A program made the translations under genes and the position numbers. Positions 1 through 6,180 of a stretch of 7,339 bases of DNA are shown in pieces. Below the pieces are notes generated by a model. It made no database searches. It was not told where the DNA came from and saw nothing but the letters and a program-made list of their open reading frames with translations. Position 1 is the stretch's first letter; every line of letters starts with the position of its first letter. This DNA comes from an uncultured Lachnospiraceae bacterium (GTDB taxonomy: Bacteria; Bacillota; Clostridia; Lachnospirales; Lachnospiraceae), in assembly GCA_910584115.1 (NCBI GenBank), contig CAJTYN010000153.1, positions 1 to 7,339 of the forward strand, given 5' to 3'.

Positions 1-350
1 CGTCCAGCAACCATGTGGATCTGGTGCGGGCGGCCCTGGAGGGACACAAGATCGAGGGCTATTTCTCCGCCATCGCCACATGCAGCGAAGTGGAACACGC
101 GAAGCCGGAACCGGATGTGTATCTGGAGGCGGCCAGGCGGCTGCAGATCCCGGCCAAGAGATGCCTGGTCTTTGAGGACATCCCCGTGGGGATCCGGGCC
201 GGGAAGAGCGCCGGGATGCGAACCTGTGCCGTCCGGGACGACTACAGCCGGGAACAGGACGGGGAGAAGCGCAGGCAGGCCGACTATTACATAGAGTCTT
301 ACGCACAGATCGCAGACGGGACCTACGAGGTGTTGGGAAACAGGCCATGA
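1..350 (+). CDS. HAD-superfamily hydrolase (beta-phosphoglucomutase-like), 3' part
   Basis: This is the C-terminal part of a HAD phosphatase/phosphomutase whose start lies before the window; the reading frame begins at base 3. The visible protein opens with Ser-Ser-Asn-His, which fits HAD motif II (the phosphate-binding Ser/Thr). It then has HAKPEPDVYLEAARRL, with the motif III lysine at base 102, and VFEDIPVGIRAGKSAGM, the acidic motif IV that binds Mg2+ (Glu at 174, Asp at 177). The FED-x-x-x-G-I-x-A-G-x-x-A-G-M form is typical of the beta-phosphoglucomutase/phosphoglycolate phosphatase branch, which acts on small phosphorylated metabolites in the cytoplasm. The catalytic DxD motif and the cap domain are not in view, so the substrate cannot be assigned. 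The stop codon overlaps the next gene's start as ATGA, which suggests translational coupling. Confidence 0.88.
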   Translation, partial: SSNHVDLVRAALEGHKIEGYFSAIATCSEVEHAKPEPDVYLEAARRLQIPAKRCLVFEDIPVGIRAGKSAGMRTCAVRDDYSREQDGEKRRQADYYIESYAQIADGTYEVLGNRP

Positions 351-1342
351 GAGAGATCAGAGTTTCGGAGACGGACGCGGGGCAGCGTCTGGATAAATAT
401 CTGCAGAAAGTCCTGGCATCAGCGCCCAAAGGCTTTCTCTATAAGATGCTCAGAAAAAAGAACATCACGCTGAACGGCAAAAGGGCAGCAGGCAGCGAGC
501 GGCTCTCCCCGGGAGATCAGATCTGTCTGTTCCTGAGCACGGAGACGCTGGATAAGTTCTCGCGCCCTGGGGGAGCCGATCTTGCCCCGGAGCTGGAGGC
601 GGCGCCGAAGATCGTTTATGAGGACAGCCGGGTGCTGCTCCTGGATAAACCGGCGGGCGTCCTCTCCCAGAAGGGCCGTCCGGAAGATGTCTCCCTCACC
701 GAATGGATGCAGGGCTATCTGCGAAAAGGGGACGCGGCCGCGCCCGGATTTTCCCCGGGGCTGTGCAACCGCCTGGACCGCAACACCAGCGGGATCGTCG
801 CGGCGGGAAAGTCGGTGCGGGCCCAGCAGGAGCTGTCCGTGTTATTTAAAGAAAGACGGCTGGGCAAATATTACCTCTGCCCGGTGAAAGGTGTGATCAA
901 AGAGGCGGGGAACTTACGCGGCTGTCTGCAGAAGTCGGAGAAAGAGAATAAAGTCCGGATCGGATCGGACGGCGGACGGATCGAAACGGCGTACCGCCCG
1001 CTGGGGGACAATGGAGAACTCACATTGCTGGAGGTCCGGCTGATCACGGGAAAGACCCATCAGATCCGGGCGCACCTGGCGCAGATCGGGCATCCGCTGG
1101 TGGGCGACGGAAAGTACGGGGGTCCTGCCTGGAGCGGTTCCTGCCGGAAGAGATGGGGCCTGCGCTATCAGCTCCTCCATGCCTGGCGGCTGGGATTTCC
1201 TGTCTGTGAGGGGCTCTTGGCGGATCTCTCTGAGAAAGAGTTTTACGCGAGTATCCCTGAGCAGTTTCAATGCTTTTTACAAAAAGAACATCTGGAGGAC
1301 TCTATACCATGGAACAAAAAGAAGAGCAGAAACAGGATGTAA
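347..1342 (+). CDS. RluA-family 23S rRNA pseudouridine synthase with S4 domain
   Basis: The 331-residue product should isomerise specific uridines in 23S rRNA to pseudouridine. Residues 1-60 or so form an S4 RNA-binding domain (RLDKYLQKVL, then the basic stretch LRKKNITLNGKR). The catalytic domain spans about 90-310. It carries the catalytic-Asp motif as CNRLDRNTSG, with Asp144, and the conserved KTHQIRAHLAQIGHPLVGDGKYGG block from Lys236. The residue before RLD is Asn, where the classical RluA motif has His; the catalytic Asp and Arg142 are intact. The start is the ATG of the ATGA overlap with the HAD gene. The last eleven codons overlap the lepB start in another frame, so the C-terminus past about residue 320 is probably unstructured. 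The target site (RluC-, RluD- or other type) cannot be told from sequence alone. Confidence 0.92.
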   Translation: MREIRVSETDAGQRLDKYLQKVLASAPKGFLYKMLRKKNITLNGKRAAGSERLSPGDQICLFLSTETLDKFSRPGGADLAPELEAAPKIVYEDSRVLLLDKPAGVLSQKGRPEDVSLTEWMQGYLRKGDAAAPGFSPGLCNRLDRNTSGIVAAGKSVRAQQELSVLFKERRLGKYYLCPVKGVIKEAGNLRGCLQKSEKENKVRIGSDGGRIETAYRPLGDNGELTLLEVRLITGKTHQIRAHLAQIGHPLVGDGKYGGPAWSGSCRKRWGLRYQLLHAWRLGFPVCEGLLADLSEKEFYASIPEQFQCFLQKEHLEDSIPWNKKKSRNRM

Positions 1343-1866
1343 AGAATGTAAAAAAAGAAGTGATGGAATATATCCGGATGATCGTCTTCGTGATGGTCGT
1401 CGTTTTTGTGGTCAACAATGTGGTCCTGATCAACGCGAAGATCCCGTCCGAATCGATGGAGCAGACGATCATGACCAACGACCGGATCTTCGGATTCCGT
1501 CTGGCCTATAAGTTCCAGGATCCTGAGAGGTACGACATCGTGATCTTCCGGTATCCCGACGATCCGGAGCAAAAAGAGCTGTTCATCAAGCGGGTCATCG
1601 GTCTCCCCGGGGAGACCGTGGCGATCAGGGGCGGAAAAGTCTACATCAACGACGAAGAGCAGCCCCTGGAAGATGGTTTCTGTCCGGAAGATCCCCTGGG
1701 GGATTTCGGACCGTATACGGTGCCCGAGGGATGTTATTTTATGCTGGGGGACAACCGGAATTATTCCAAGGACTCCAGGTTCTGGGACACGAAATACGTG
1801 CGCATGGATCAGATCGTGGGAAAAGCCCTGATCCGCTATTTCCCCTCGATCAAGAGGATCAAGTGA
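1309..1866 (+). CDS. lepB: Type I signal peptidase
   Basis: This membrane-anchored serine protease removes signal peptides from exported proteins on the outer face of the membrane. The 185-residue protein has a charged cytoplasmic N-terminus (1-20), one transmembrane helix (about 22-41, MIVFVMVVVFVVNNVVLI), then the catalytic Ser49 in IPSESMEQT. The general-base Lys94 lies in FIKRVIGLPGE, and the conserved GDNRNYSKDSR box is at 147-157. Length and single-helix topology fit Gram-positive SipS-type enzymes. I chose ATG 1309 because TGGAGGA (1293-1299) lies 9 nt upstream. The earlier in-frame ATG at 1270 has no good ribosome binding site and would add 13 residues unlike the family. The gene starts inside the end of the pseudouridine synthase gene, with a 34-nt overlap, and recU follows after 1 nt. 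Confidence 0.96.
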   Translation: MEQKEEQKQDVKNVKKEVMEYIRMIVFVMVVVFVVNNVVLINAKIPSESMEQTIMTNDRIFGFRLAYKFQDPERYDIVIFRYPDDPEQKELFIKRVIGLPGETVAIRGGKVYINDEEQPLEDGFCPEDPLGDFGPYTVPEGCYFMLGDNRNYSKDSRFWDTKYVRMDQIVGKALIRYFPSIKRIK

Positions 1867-1867
1867 G

Positions 1868-2401
1868 ATGGGTACCTGGAATACGAGGGGCCTGCGCGGG
1901 TCTGCGCTGGAGGAGCTGGTGAACCGGACCAATGAGCAGTACGCGAAGATGGGGCTGGCCCTGATCCAGAAGATCCCCACCCCGATCACGCCGGTCAGGA
2001 TCGATAAAGAGCACCGTCAGATCACACTGGCGTATTTTGAGCAGAAGAGCACAGTGGATTATATCGGGGCCGTGCAGGGGATCCCGGTCTGCTTTGATGC
2101 CAAGGAATGCGCGGCGGATACATTCCCGCTGGCGAATGTGCATCCGCATCAGGTACAGTTTATGGTGGATCTTGAGAAACAGGGGGGCGTATCGTTCCTC
2201 CTGATCTTTTTTAGCCATCGGGACAGGCTCTATTATCTGCGTCTGGAGAGATTCCTGGAGTTCTGGGAGCGCAGGGAGAAGGGCGGCAGGAAGAGCTTCC
2301 GGATCGAGGAGCTGGAGCCGGATTTCTATCTGCAGGACCACGGTGCGATCCTGGTTCCCTATCTGGACGGCCTGAAAAAGGATCTGGCGCTGCGGGATTG
2401 A
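1868..2401 (+). CDS. recU: Holliday junction resolvase RecU
   Basis: The 177-residue protein matches RecU, the Firmicutes Holliday junction endonuclease used in recombination and chromosome segregation. The N-terminus has the family signature RGLRGSALEELVNRTN, followed by the K-x-PTPI motif (35-40). The PD-(D/E)xK nuclease core is visible as STVDYIG with Asp64 and CFDAKE with Asp77 and Lys79. Bacillus RecU has Glu at the position of Asp77, a conservative change within the PD-(D/E)xK rule. LYYLRLERFLEF and the C-terminal region also look RecU-like. The start ATG has AAGAGGA (1852-1858) 9 nt upstream, inside the lepB end. In Bacillus recU sits beside a penicillin-binding protein gene; here its neighbour is lepB. 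Its stop codon overlaps the -35 element of the his promoter. Confidence 0.92.
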   Translation: MGTWNTRGLRGSALEELVNRTNEQYAKMGLALIQKIPTPITPVRIDKEHRQITLAYFEQKSTVDYIGAVQGIPVCFDAKECAADTFPLANVHPHQVQFMVDLEKQGGVSFLLIFFSHRDRLYYLRLERFLEFWERREKGGRKSFRIEELEPDFYLQDHGAILVPYLDGLKKDLALRD

Positions 2402-2426
2402 CAGGCAGGGATGGATAGTTTATAAT
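2398..2426 (+). promoter_or_regulatory. Sigma-A promoter of the his operon
   Basis: TTGACA (2398-2403) and TATAAT (2421-2426) are separated by exactly 17 bp, a perfect match to the vegetative consensus. The -35 hexamer overlaps the recU stop codon. Transcription should begin near 2433 and give a leader of about 32 nt before hisZ. No terminator separates recU from this promoter, so read-through from upstream is also possible. The leader is too short for a T-box or other large riboswitch. Confidence 0.88.
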
Positions 2427-2438
2427 GGAAAGCCGGGA

Positions 2439-2454
2439 CTTTATCGTGATAAAG
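2439..2454. promoter_or_regulatory. 16-bp dyad in the his leader, candidate operator
   Basis: CTTTATCGTGATAAAG is an inverted repeat with 7-bp arms around GT. It lies about 6-21 bp downstream of the predicted transcription start, and its right end touches the hisZ Shine-Dalgarno (AAGGGGG, 2452-2458). The position suits a repressor that blocks a promoter of full consensus strength. A regulator of the TrpR-like HisR/YerC type, known for histidine genes in Firmicutes, is one possibility, but I cannot match the motif from memory. A small RNA hairpin that partly masks the ribosome binding site is the alternative reading. Confidence 0.5.
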
Positions 2455-2464
2455 GGGGAAAGAT

Positions 2465-3595
2465 ATGGAACGTGTGATACATACGCCCGAGGGAGTGCGG
2501 GACATCTACGGCGGGGAATGCGCCCGCAAGAGGGTCCTGCAGAAGAAACTCCATAAAGTATTCGTCTCCTACGGGTATGAAGATATAGAGACGCCGACCT
2601 TTGAATATTTTGACGTGTTCAGCCGCAAGATCGGGACGATCCCGTCCAAGGACCTGTATAAATTTTTTGACCGGGAGGGGAATACCCTGGTCTTGCGGCC
2701 CGACCATACGCCCTCGATCGCGCGGGCGGCGTCCAGGTATTTCATAGAGGAAGAGGCACAGGGACAAGCAGTCGTCAGGCTCTGCTACCAGGGCAACACA
2801 TTCATCAACAGTTCCAGCCATCAGGGCCGTCTGAACGAAGTGACGGAGATGGGCGTGGAGATGATGGGGGACGCCTCGGCGGACAGCGACGCGGAGATCC
2901 TGGCCATGATGATCGATCTTCTCAAGGCGGCGGGACTTACGGACTTCCAGGTGAGCGTGGGGCAGGTGGATTTCTTTAAATCCCTGTTGGAGGAGGCCGC
3001 TATGCCGGAGGAGGCCGTGGAGGAGCTGCGGGAACTGATCTCCAGCAAAAATCATTTCGGCGTGGAAGAATGCGTCCGCAGGCAGGGACTCTGTGCGGAA
3101 CTGACGGAAGTCTTCTCCGAGATGCCCCATCTCTTCGGATCCGTGGATATCTTAGAGAAGGCCAAGACGATGACCGCGAACGCTGGGGCGCTGGCCGCCA
3201 TCGGGCGTCTGGAGGAGATCTACCGCATCCTGGAGATATACGGCTGCAGCCAATACATCACGTTCGATCTGGGGATGCTGAGTAAATATAAATATTACAC
3301 GGGCATCATCATGCAGGCGTTTACCTACGGGACGGGCCAGCCGATCCTCAAGGGCGGGCGCTACAACCAGCTCCTGGGATATTTCGGGAAAGACTGTCCG
3401 TCCATAGGATTTACCCTTGTGATGGAGCATCTGATGAGCGCGCTGGAACGGCAGGGCATTGAAGTCCCTCTCACGTGGAAGACGGAGGTGGTGACCTACA
3501 ACGAGGAAAATAAGCGGGAGGCGATCGCCCAGGTGATGGCCATGCGGCGTGCGGGGAAACATGTGATACTGCGAAGAGAAGGGATGGTTCCATGA
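2465..3595 (+). CDS. hisZ: ATP phosphoribosyltransferase regulatory subunit HisZ
   Basis: HisZ is a catalytically inactive histidyl-tRNA synthetase paralogue that pairs with short HisG to form active, histidine-inhibited ATP phosphoribosyltransferase. The N-terminus TPEGVRDIYG and the class II synthetase-like block LVLRPDHTPSIAR (about 75-87) show the HisRS fold. The HisRS tract before YYTG is altered to SKYKYYTG (273-280), and GGRYNQLLGYFG follows. The 376-residue protein stops about 45 residues into what would be the anticodon-binding region (TEVVTYNEENKREAI...GKHVILRREG), so that domain is partial and tRNA charging is unlikely. A full HisRS would run past 410 residues. ATG 2465 has AAGGGGG 6 nt upstream. 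The stop overlaps the hisG start as ATGA, which fits two subunits made in fixed ratio. Confidence 0.93.
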   Translation: MERVIHTPEGVRDIYGGECARKRVLQKKLHKVFVSYGYEDIETPTFEYFDVFSRKIGTIPSKDLYKFFDREGNTLVLRPDHTPSIARAASRYFIEEEAQGQAVVRLCYQGNTFINSSSHQGRLNEVTEMGVEMMGDASADSDAEILAMMIDLLKAAGLTDFQVSVGQVDFFKSLLEEAAMPEEAVEELRELISSKNHFGVEECVRRQGLCAELTEVFSEMPHLFGSVDILEKAKTMTANAGALAAIGRLEEIYRILEIYGCSQYITFDLGMLSKYKYYTGIIMQAFTYGTGQPILKGGRYNQLLGYFGKDCPSIGFTLVMEHLMSALERQGIEVPLTWKTEVVTYNEENKREAIAQVMAMRRAGKHVILRREGMVP

Positions 3596-4227
3596 GATAT
3601 CTGACATTTGCCCTGGGAAAAGGCCGTCTGGCCAAGACGACCCTGGGATTATTCGAGAAAGTGGGCATCCGGTGCGAGGAGATGAAAGACCCGGATTCCC
3701 GGAAACTGATCTTTGTCAATGAGGAGCACAAGCTGCGTTTCTTCCTCTCAAAAGGGCCGGACGTGCCCACCTATGTGGAATACGGCGCGGCGGACATCGG
3801 GGTCGTGGGAAAAGATACGATCATGGAGGAAGGCCGCAAATTATACGAGGTCCTGGATCTGGGATTTGGGAAATGTACCATGTGCGTCTGCGGCCCTGAC
3901 TCCGCCCGGGAGCTCCTGGACCAGGGCCAACTGATCCGTGTGGCCACGAAGTATCCGAACATCGCGAAGGATCATTTCTATAATAAAAAGCATCAGACAG
4001 TGGAGATCATCAAGCTGAACGGCTCCATCGAGCTGGCGCCGATCGTGGGACTTTCCGAGGTGATCGTGGATATCGTGGAGACAGGGACGACGCTCAGGGA
4101 GAACGGGCTTCATGTCCTGGAAGAGATCTGCCCGCTGTCCGCGCGGATGGTGGTGAACCAGGTCAGCATGAAGATGGAAAATGAACGGATCAGCCAGATC
4201 ATCCGGGATATCCGGTCCGTTTTATAA
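3592..4227 (+). CDS. hisG: ATP phosphoribosyltransferase catalytic subunit, short form
   Basis: HisG condenses ATP with PRPP to give phosphoribosyl-ATP, the first committed step of histidine synthesis. The 211-residue length marks the short form, which lacks the C-terminal regulatory domain of long HisG and needs HisZ, encoded just upstream. Visible motifs are the N-terminal FALGKGRLAKTTLGLFEKVGI, YVEYGAADIGVVGKD, and the PRPP-binding loop IVETGTTLRENGL with Glu163-Thr164-Gly165-Thr166-Thr167. The start codon lies in the ATGA overlap with hisZ. The hisB start follows 26 nt after the stop. Confidence 0.97.
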   Translation: MRYLTFALGKGRLAKTTLGLFEKVGIRCEEMKDPDSRKLIFVNEEHKLRFFLSKGPDVPTYVEYGAADIGVVGKDTIMEEGRKLYEVLDLGFGKCTMCVCGPDSARELLDQGQLIRVATKYPNIAKDHFYNKKHQTVEIIKLNGSIELAPIVGLSEVIVDIVETGTTLRENGLHVLEEICPLSARMVVNQVSMKMENERISQIIRDIRSVL

Positions 4228-4253
4228 AGATGGGAAAAGGAGAGGGATGCGGG

Positions 4254-4844
4254 ATGGGAAGGACAGCGAAGATCGAAAGGGACACGAAGGAGACGAAGAT
4301 CCAGGTGACGCTCTCCCTGGACGGGAGCGGGCAGGCGGATGTGGAGACGGGCGTCGGTTTTTTTGACCATATGCTCCATGGATTTGCCCGCCACGGGCTC
4401 TTTGACCTGGAGGCTCATGTGCAGGGGGACCTGTATGTGGACGACCACCACACGATCGAGGATCTGGGGATCGTGCTGGGCTGGGCGGTCAAGGAGGCCC
4501 TGGGGGACAAGAGAGGGATCAGGCGTTACGGGAGCTGCATCCTCCCCATGGACGAGGCTCTGGTGCTGTGTGCGGTGGACCTCTCCGGCCGGCCGTATCT
4601 CGTCATGGACGGGGTGGATTTCCGGGCGGATAAGATCGGAGATATGAGTACACAGATGGTGCGGGAATTCTTTTACGCCATTTCCTATAGCTGCGGGATG
4701 AACCTGCATATCAAGGTGCTCTCCGGGCACAACGATCACCACATCGCGGAGGGCATCTTCAAGAGTTTTGCAAAAGCGTTGGACGAGGCGACGACCCGCG
4801 ATCCGCGGATCACCGATGTGCTCTCGACCAAAGGGAGCCTATGA
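4254..4844 (+). CDS. hisB: Imidazoleglycerol-phosphate dehydratase
   Basis: This enzyme dehydrates imidazoleglycerol phosphate to imidazoleacetol phosphate, using a di-manganese centre. With 196 residues it is the monofunctional form without the histidinol-phosphatase domain of enterobacteria. Metal-site motifs are FFDHMLHGFARHG (37-48), DDHHTIED (63-70) and HNDHHIAEGIFKSFAKAL (from 159). I chose ATG 4254 over the in-frame ATG 4230. AGGAGAGG (4238-4245) sits 8 nt before 4254, 4230 has no ribosome binding site, and the shorter start gives the family's usual opening R-T-A-x-I-E-R-x-T-K-E-T. hisD, which often lies between hisG and hisB in clostridia, is missing here. Confidence 0.96.
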   Translation: MGRTAKIERDTKETKIQVTLSLDGSGQADVETGVGFFDHMLHGFARHGLFDLEAHVQGDLYVDDHHTIEDLGIVLGWAVKEALGDKRGIRRYGSCILPMDEALVLCAVDLSGRPYLVMDGVDFRADKIGDMSTQMVREFFYAISYSCGMNLHIKVLSGHNDHHIAEGIFKSFAKALDEATTRDPRITDVLSTKGSL

Positions 4845-4859
4845 GGAGGAGAAGAGAAC

Positions 4860-6161
4860 ATGAGTGATAAATGGATGATCCCATGCCTGTATCTGTATCA
4901 GGGAAAGGCGGTGGCAGGACGGGGACCCAAAGAGCGGACCTGCCTGTCCCGGGACGGGGATGCCGTAAAACTGGCCGGATCTTACAGCGACAGCGGCGCG
5001 GACGGGCTGCTGGTCTTTGACCTGTCCTCCACGGACGAGGAACACGAAGAGGCCATCGGCAAGATCAAGGAGATCTGCCAGATCTCTCAGGTGCCGGTGA
5101 GCGCGGCGGGGAACGTCAAGCGGGTCGAGGACGTGAAAAAGCTTTTGTACGCGGGCTGTCAGAGAGTGGCCTTAAATCTGTCAAAAGAGAGCAATGCGCA
5201 GATGTTAAAGGAAGTATCCGACAGATTTGGCAGAGAGAAGATCATGGTGTCTGTCTTTGACATGGACGATCTTCGGTCCTGCCAGCAGAAGATCGGGGAG
5301 TACGCGGGGACCGTGCTGGCTGCGGACGCGGTCCGTGAAAAGATCCCTGAGCGCGCGGACCTCTCAGACGTGCCGATGCTCCTGTATATGGACAGCGACC
5401 AGAAAGCGGATGCGCTGAAGGTCCTGTCAGAGGGGCATATCCAGGGGATCACAGGGGCTTTCGTGAGCCGGATGGATTTCTCTCTGGCGGATTTCAAAGA
5501 GGAGTGCCGGGCGCAGGGGATCCCGGTGGATCTGTGTGAGAGCGCGATCGCCTGGGAGGAACTGAAACTGAACGGGGACGGACTGATCCCGGTGGTGGTG
5601 CAGGACTATCAGACAGACGAGGTGCTGATGCTGGCCTATATGAATGAGGAGGCGTTTGAGACGACCCTGCGCACGGGAAAGATGACCTATTGGAGCCGGA
5701 GCCGGCAGGAGCTCTGGATGAAGGGTCTTACTTCCGGCCATTTCCAATATATGAAGTCCCTGACACTGGACTGCGACAACGATACGATCTTAGCGAAAGT
5801 GGCGCAGGTGGGCGCGGCCTGCCACACAGGGAACCGTGCCTGTTTTTTCCAGAAGATGGTCCGCAAAGAGTACGACGATACCAATCCGCTGCGGGTCTTC
5901 CAGAACGTGTACCAGGTCATCCAGGACCGGAAAGCGCATCCGAAAGAAGGGTCCTACACCAATTATCTGTTCGACAAAGGGATCGATAAGATCTTAAAGA
6001 AGGTCGGGGAGGAATGTACGGAGATCGTGATCGCGGCCAAGAACCCCGATAAAGAAGAGATAAAATATGAGATCGCGGATTTCCTCTACCATGTCATGGT
6101 GCTGATGGCGGAAAAAGGGGTGAGCTGGGAAGACATCACCCGGGAGCTGGCCCGGCGGTAA
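4860..6161 (+). CDS. hisIE: HisIE with an N-terminal degenerate HisF-like domain
   Basis: The 433-residue fusion has three domains. Residues 231-335 or so are HisI (phosphoribosyl-AMP cyclohydrolase). The Mg-binding Asp304, Asp306 and Asp308 are in DCDND, and the zinc ligands Cys305, Cys321 and Cys328 have the family's 16- and 7-residue spacing (CHTGNRAC). Residues 346-433 are HisE (phosphoribosyl-ATP pyrophosphohydrolase), with GSYTNYLFDKGIDKILKKVGEECTE (key Glu384, Glu385, Glu388) and EIADFLYHVMVLM. Residues 1-222 resemble HisF: IPCLYLYQGKAV matches IPCLDVKDGRVV, AGNVKRVEDVKKLLYAGCQRVALN matches the GGGI phosphate loop region, and LADFKEECRAQGIPVDL matches the HisF C-terminus. The catalytic Asp11 is Tyr11, the GGGI and SGGAG phosphate loops are lost, and roughly 30-40 residues around the second catalytic strand are missing. 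This domain is probably not a cyclase. AGGAGGA (4844-4850) precedes ATG by 9 nt. Confidence 0.93.
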   Translation: MSDKWMIPCLYLYQGKAVAGRGPKERTCLSRDGDAVKLAGSYSDSGADGLLVFDLSSTDEEHEEAIGKIKEICQISQVPVSAAGNVKRVEDVKKLLYAGCQRVALNLSKESNAQMLKEVSDRFGREKIMVSVFDMDDLRSCQQKIGEYAGTVLAADAVREKIPERADLSDVPMLLYMDSDQKADALKVLSEGHIQGITGAFVSRMDFSLADFKEECRAQGIPVDLCESAIAWEELKLNGDGLIPVVVQDYQTDEVLMLAYMNEEAFETTLRTGKMTYWSRSRQELWMKGLTSGHFQYMKSLTLDCDNDTILAKVAQVGAACHTGNRACFFQKMVRKEYDDTNPLRVFQNVYQVIQDRKAHPKEGSYTNYLFDKGIDKILKKVGEECTEIVIAAKNPDKEEIKYEIADFLYHVMVLMAEKGVSWEDITRELARR

Positions 6162-6170
6162 CGCGCCGGG
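6151..6170. terminator. GC-rich hairpin between convergent hisIE and arsR
   Basis: CCCGGCG (6151-6157) and CGCCGGG (6164-6170) form a perfect 7-bp stem with a 6-nt loop that contains the hisIE stop codon. It lies between two convergent genes, where a shared terminator would be expected. Neither strand has a T-tract after the stem, so it does not qualify as a classical intrinsic terminator. It could be a weak bidirectional or Rho-assisted end, or just a chance GC palindrome. Confidence 0.3.
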
Positions 6171-6180
6171 GTCATCCGCG

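Noticed and set aside
1270..1308. Upstream in-frame ATG for lepB
   Set aside because: It lies deep inside the pseudouridine synthase gene without a ribosome binding site, while ATG 1309 has TGGAGGA 9 nt upstream.
1267..1989. Long open frame on the minus strand across lepB
   Set aside because: It is antisense to a gene with full signal peptidase motifs, its translation shows no family pattern, and it has no ribosome binding site of note. It reflects codon bias in the plus-strand gene.
2427..2464. T-box or histidine attenuator before hisZ
   Set aside because: The leader from the predicted start is only about 32 nt and has no leader peptide, specifier loop or terminator.
2441..3130. Long open frame on the minus strand across hisZ
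   Set aside because: It is a shadow of hisZ, with a composition rich in His, Arg and Pro and no recognisable domain.
4230..4253. Upstream in-frame ATG for hisB
   Set aside because: It has no Shine-Dalgarno and adds eight Gly-rich residues. The ATG at 4254 has AGGAGAGG at good spacing and the normal family N-terminus.
4110..4742. Long open frame on the minus strand across hisG and hisB
   Set aside because: It is antisense to the highly conserved HisB metal motifs and has no independent support.
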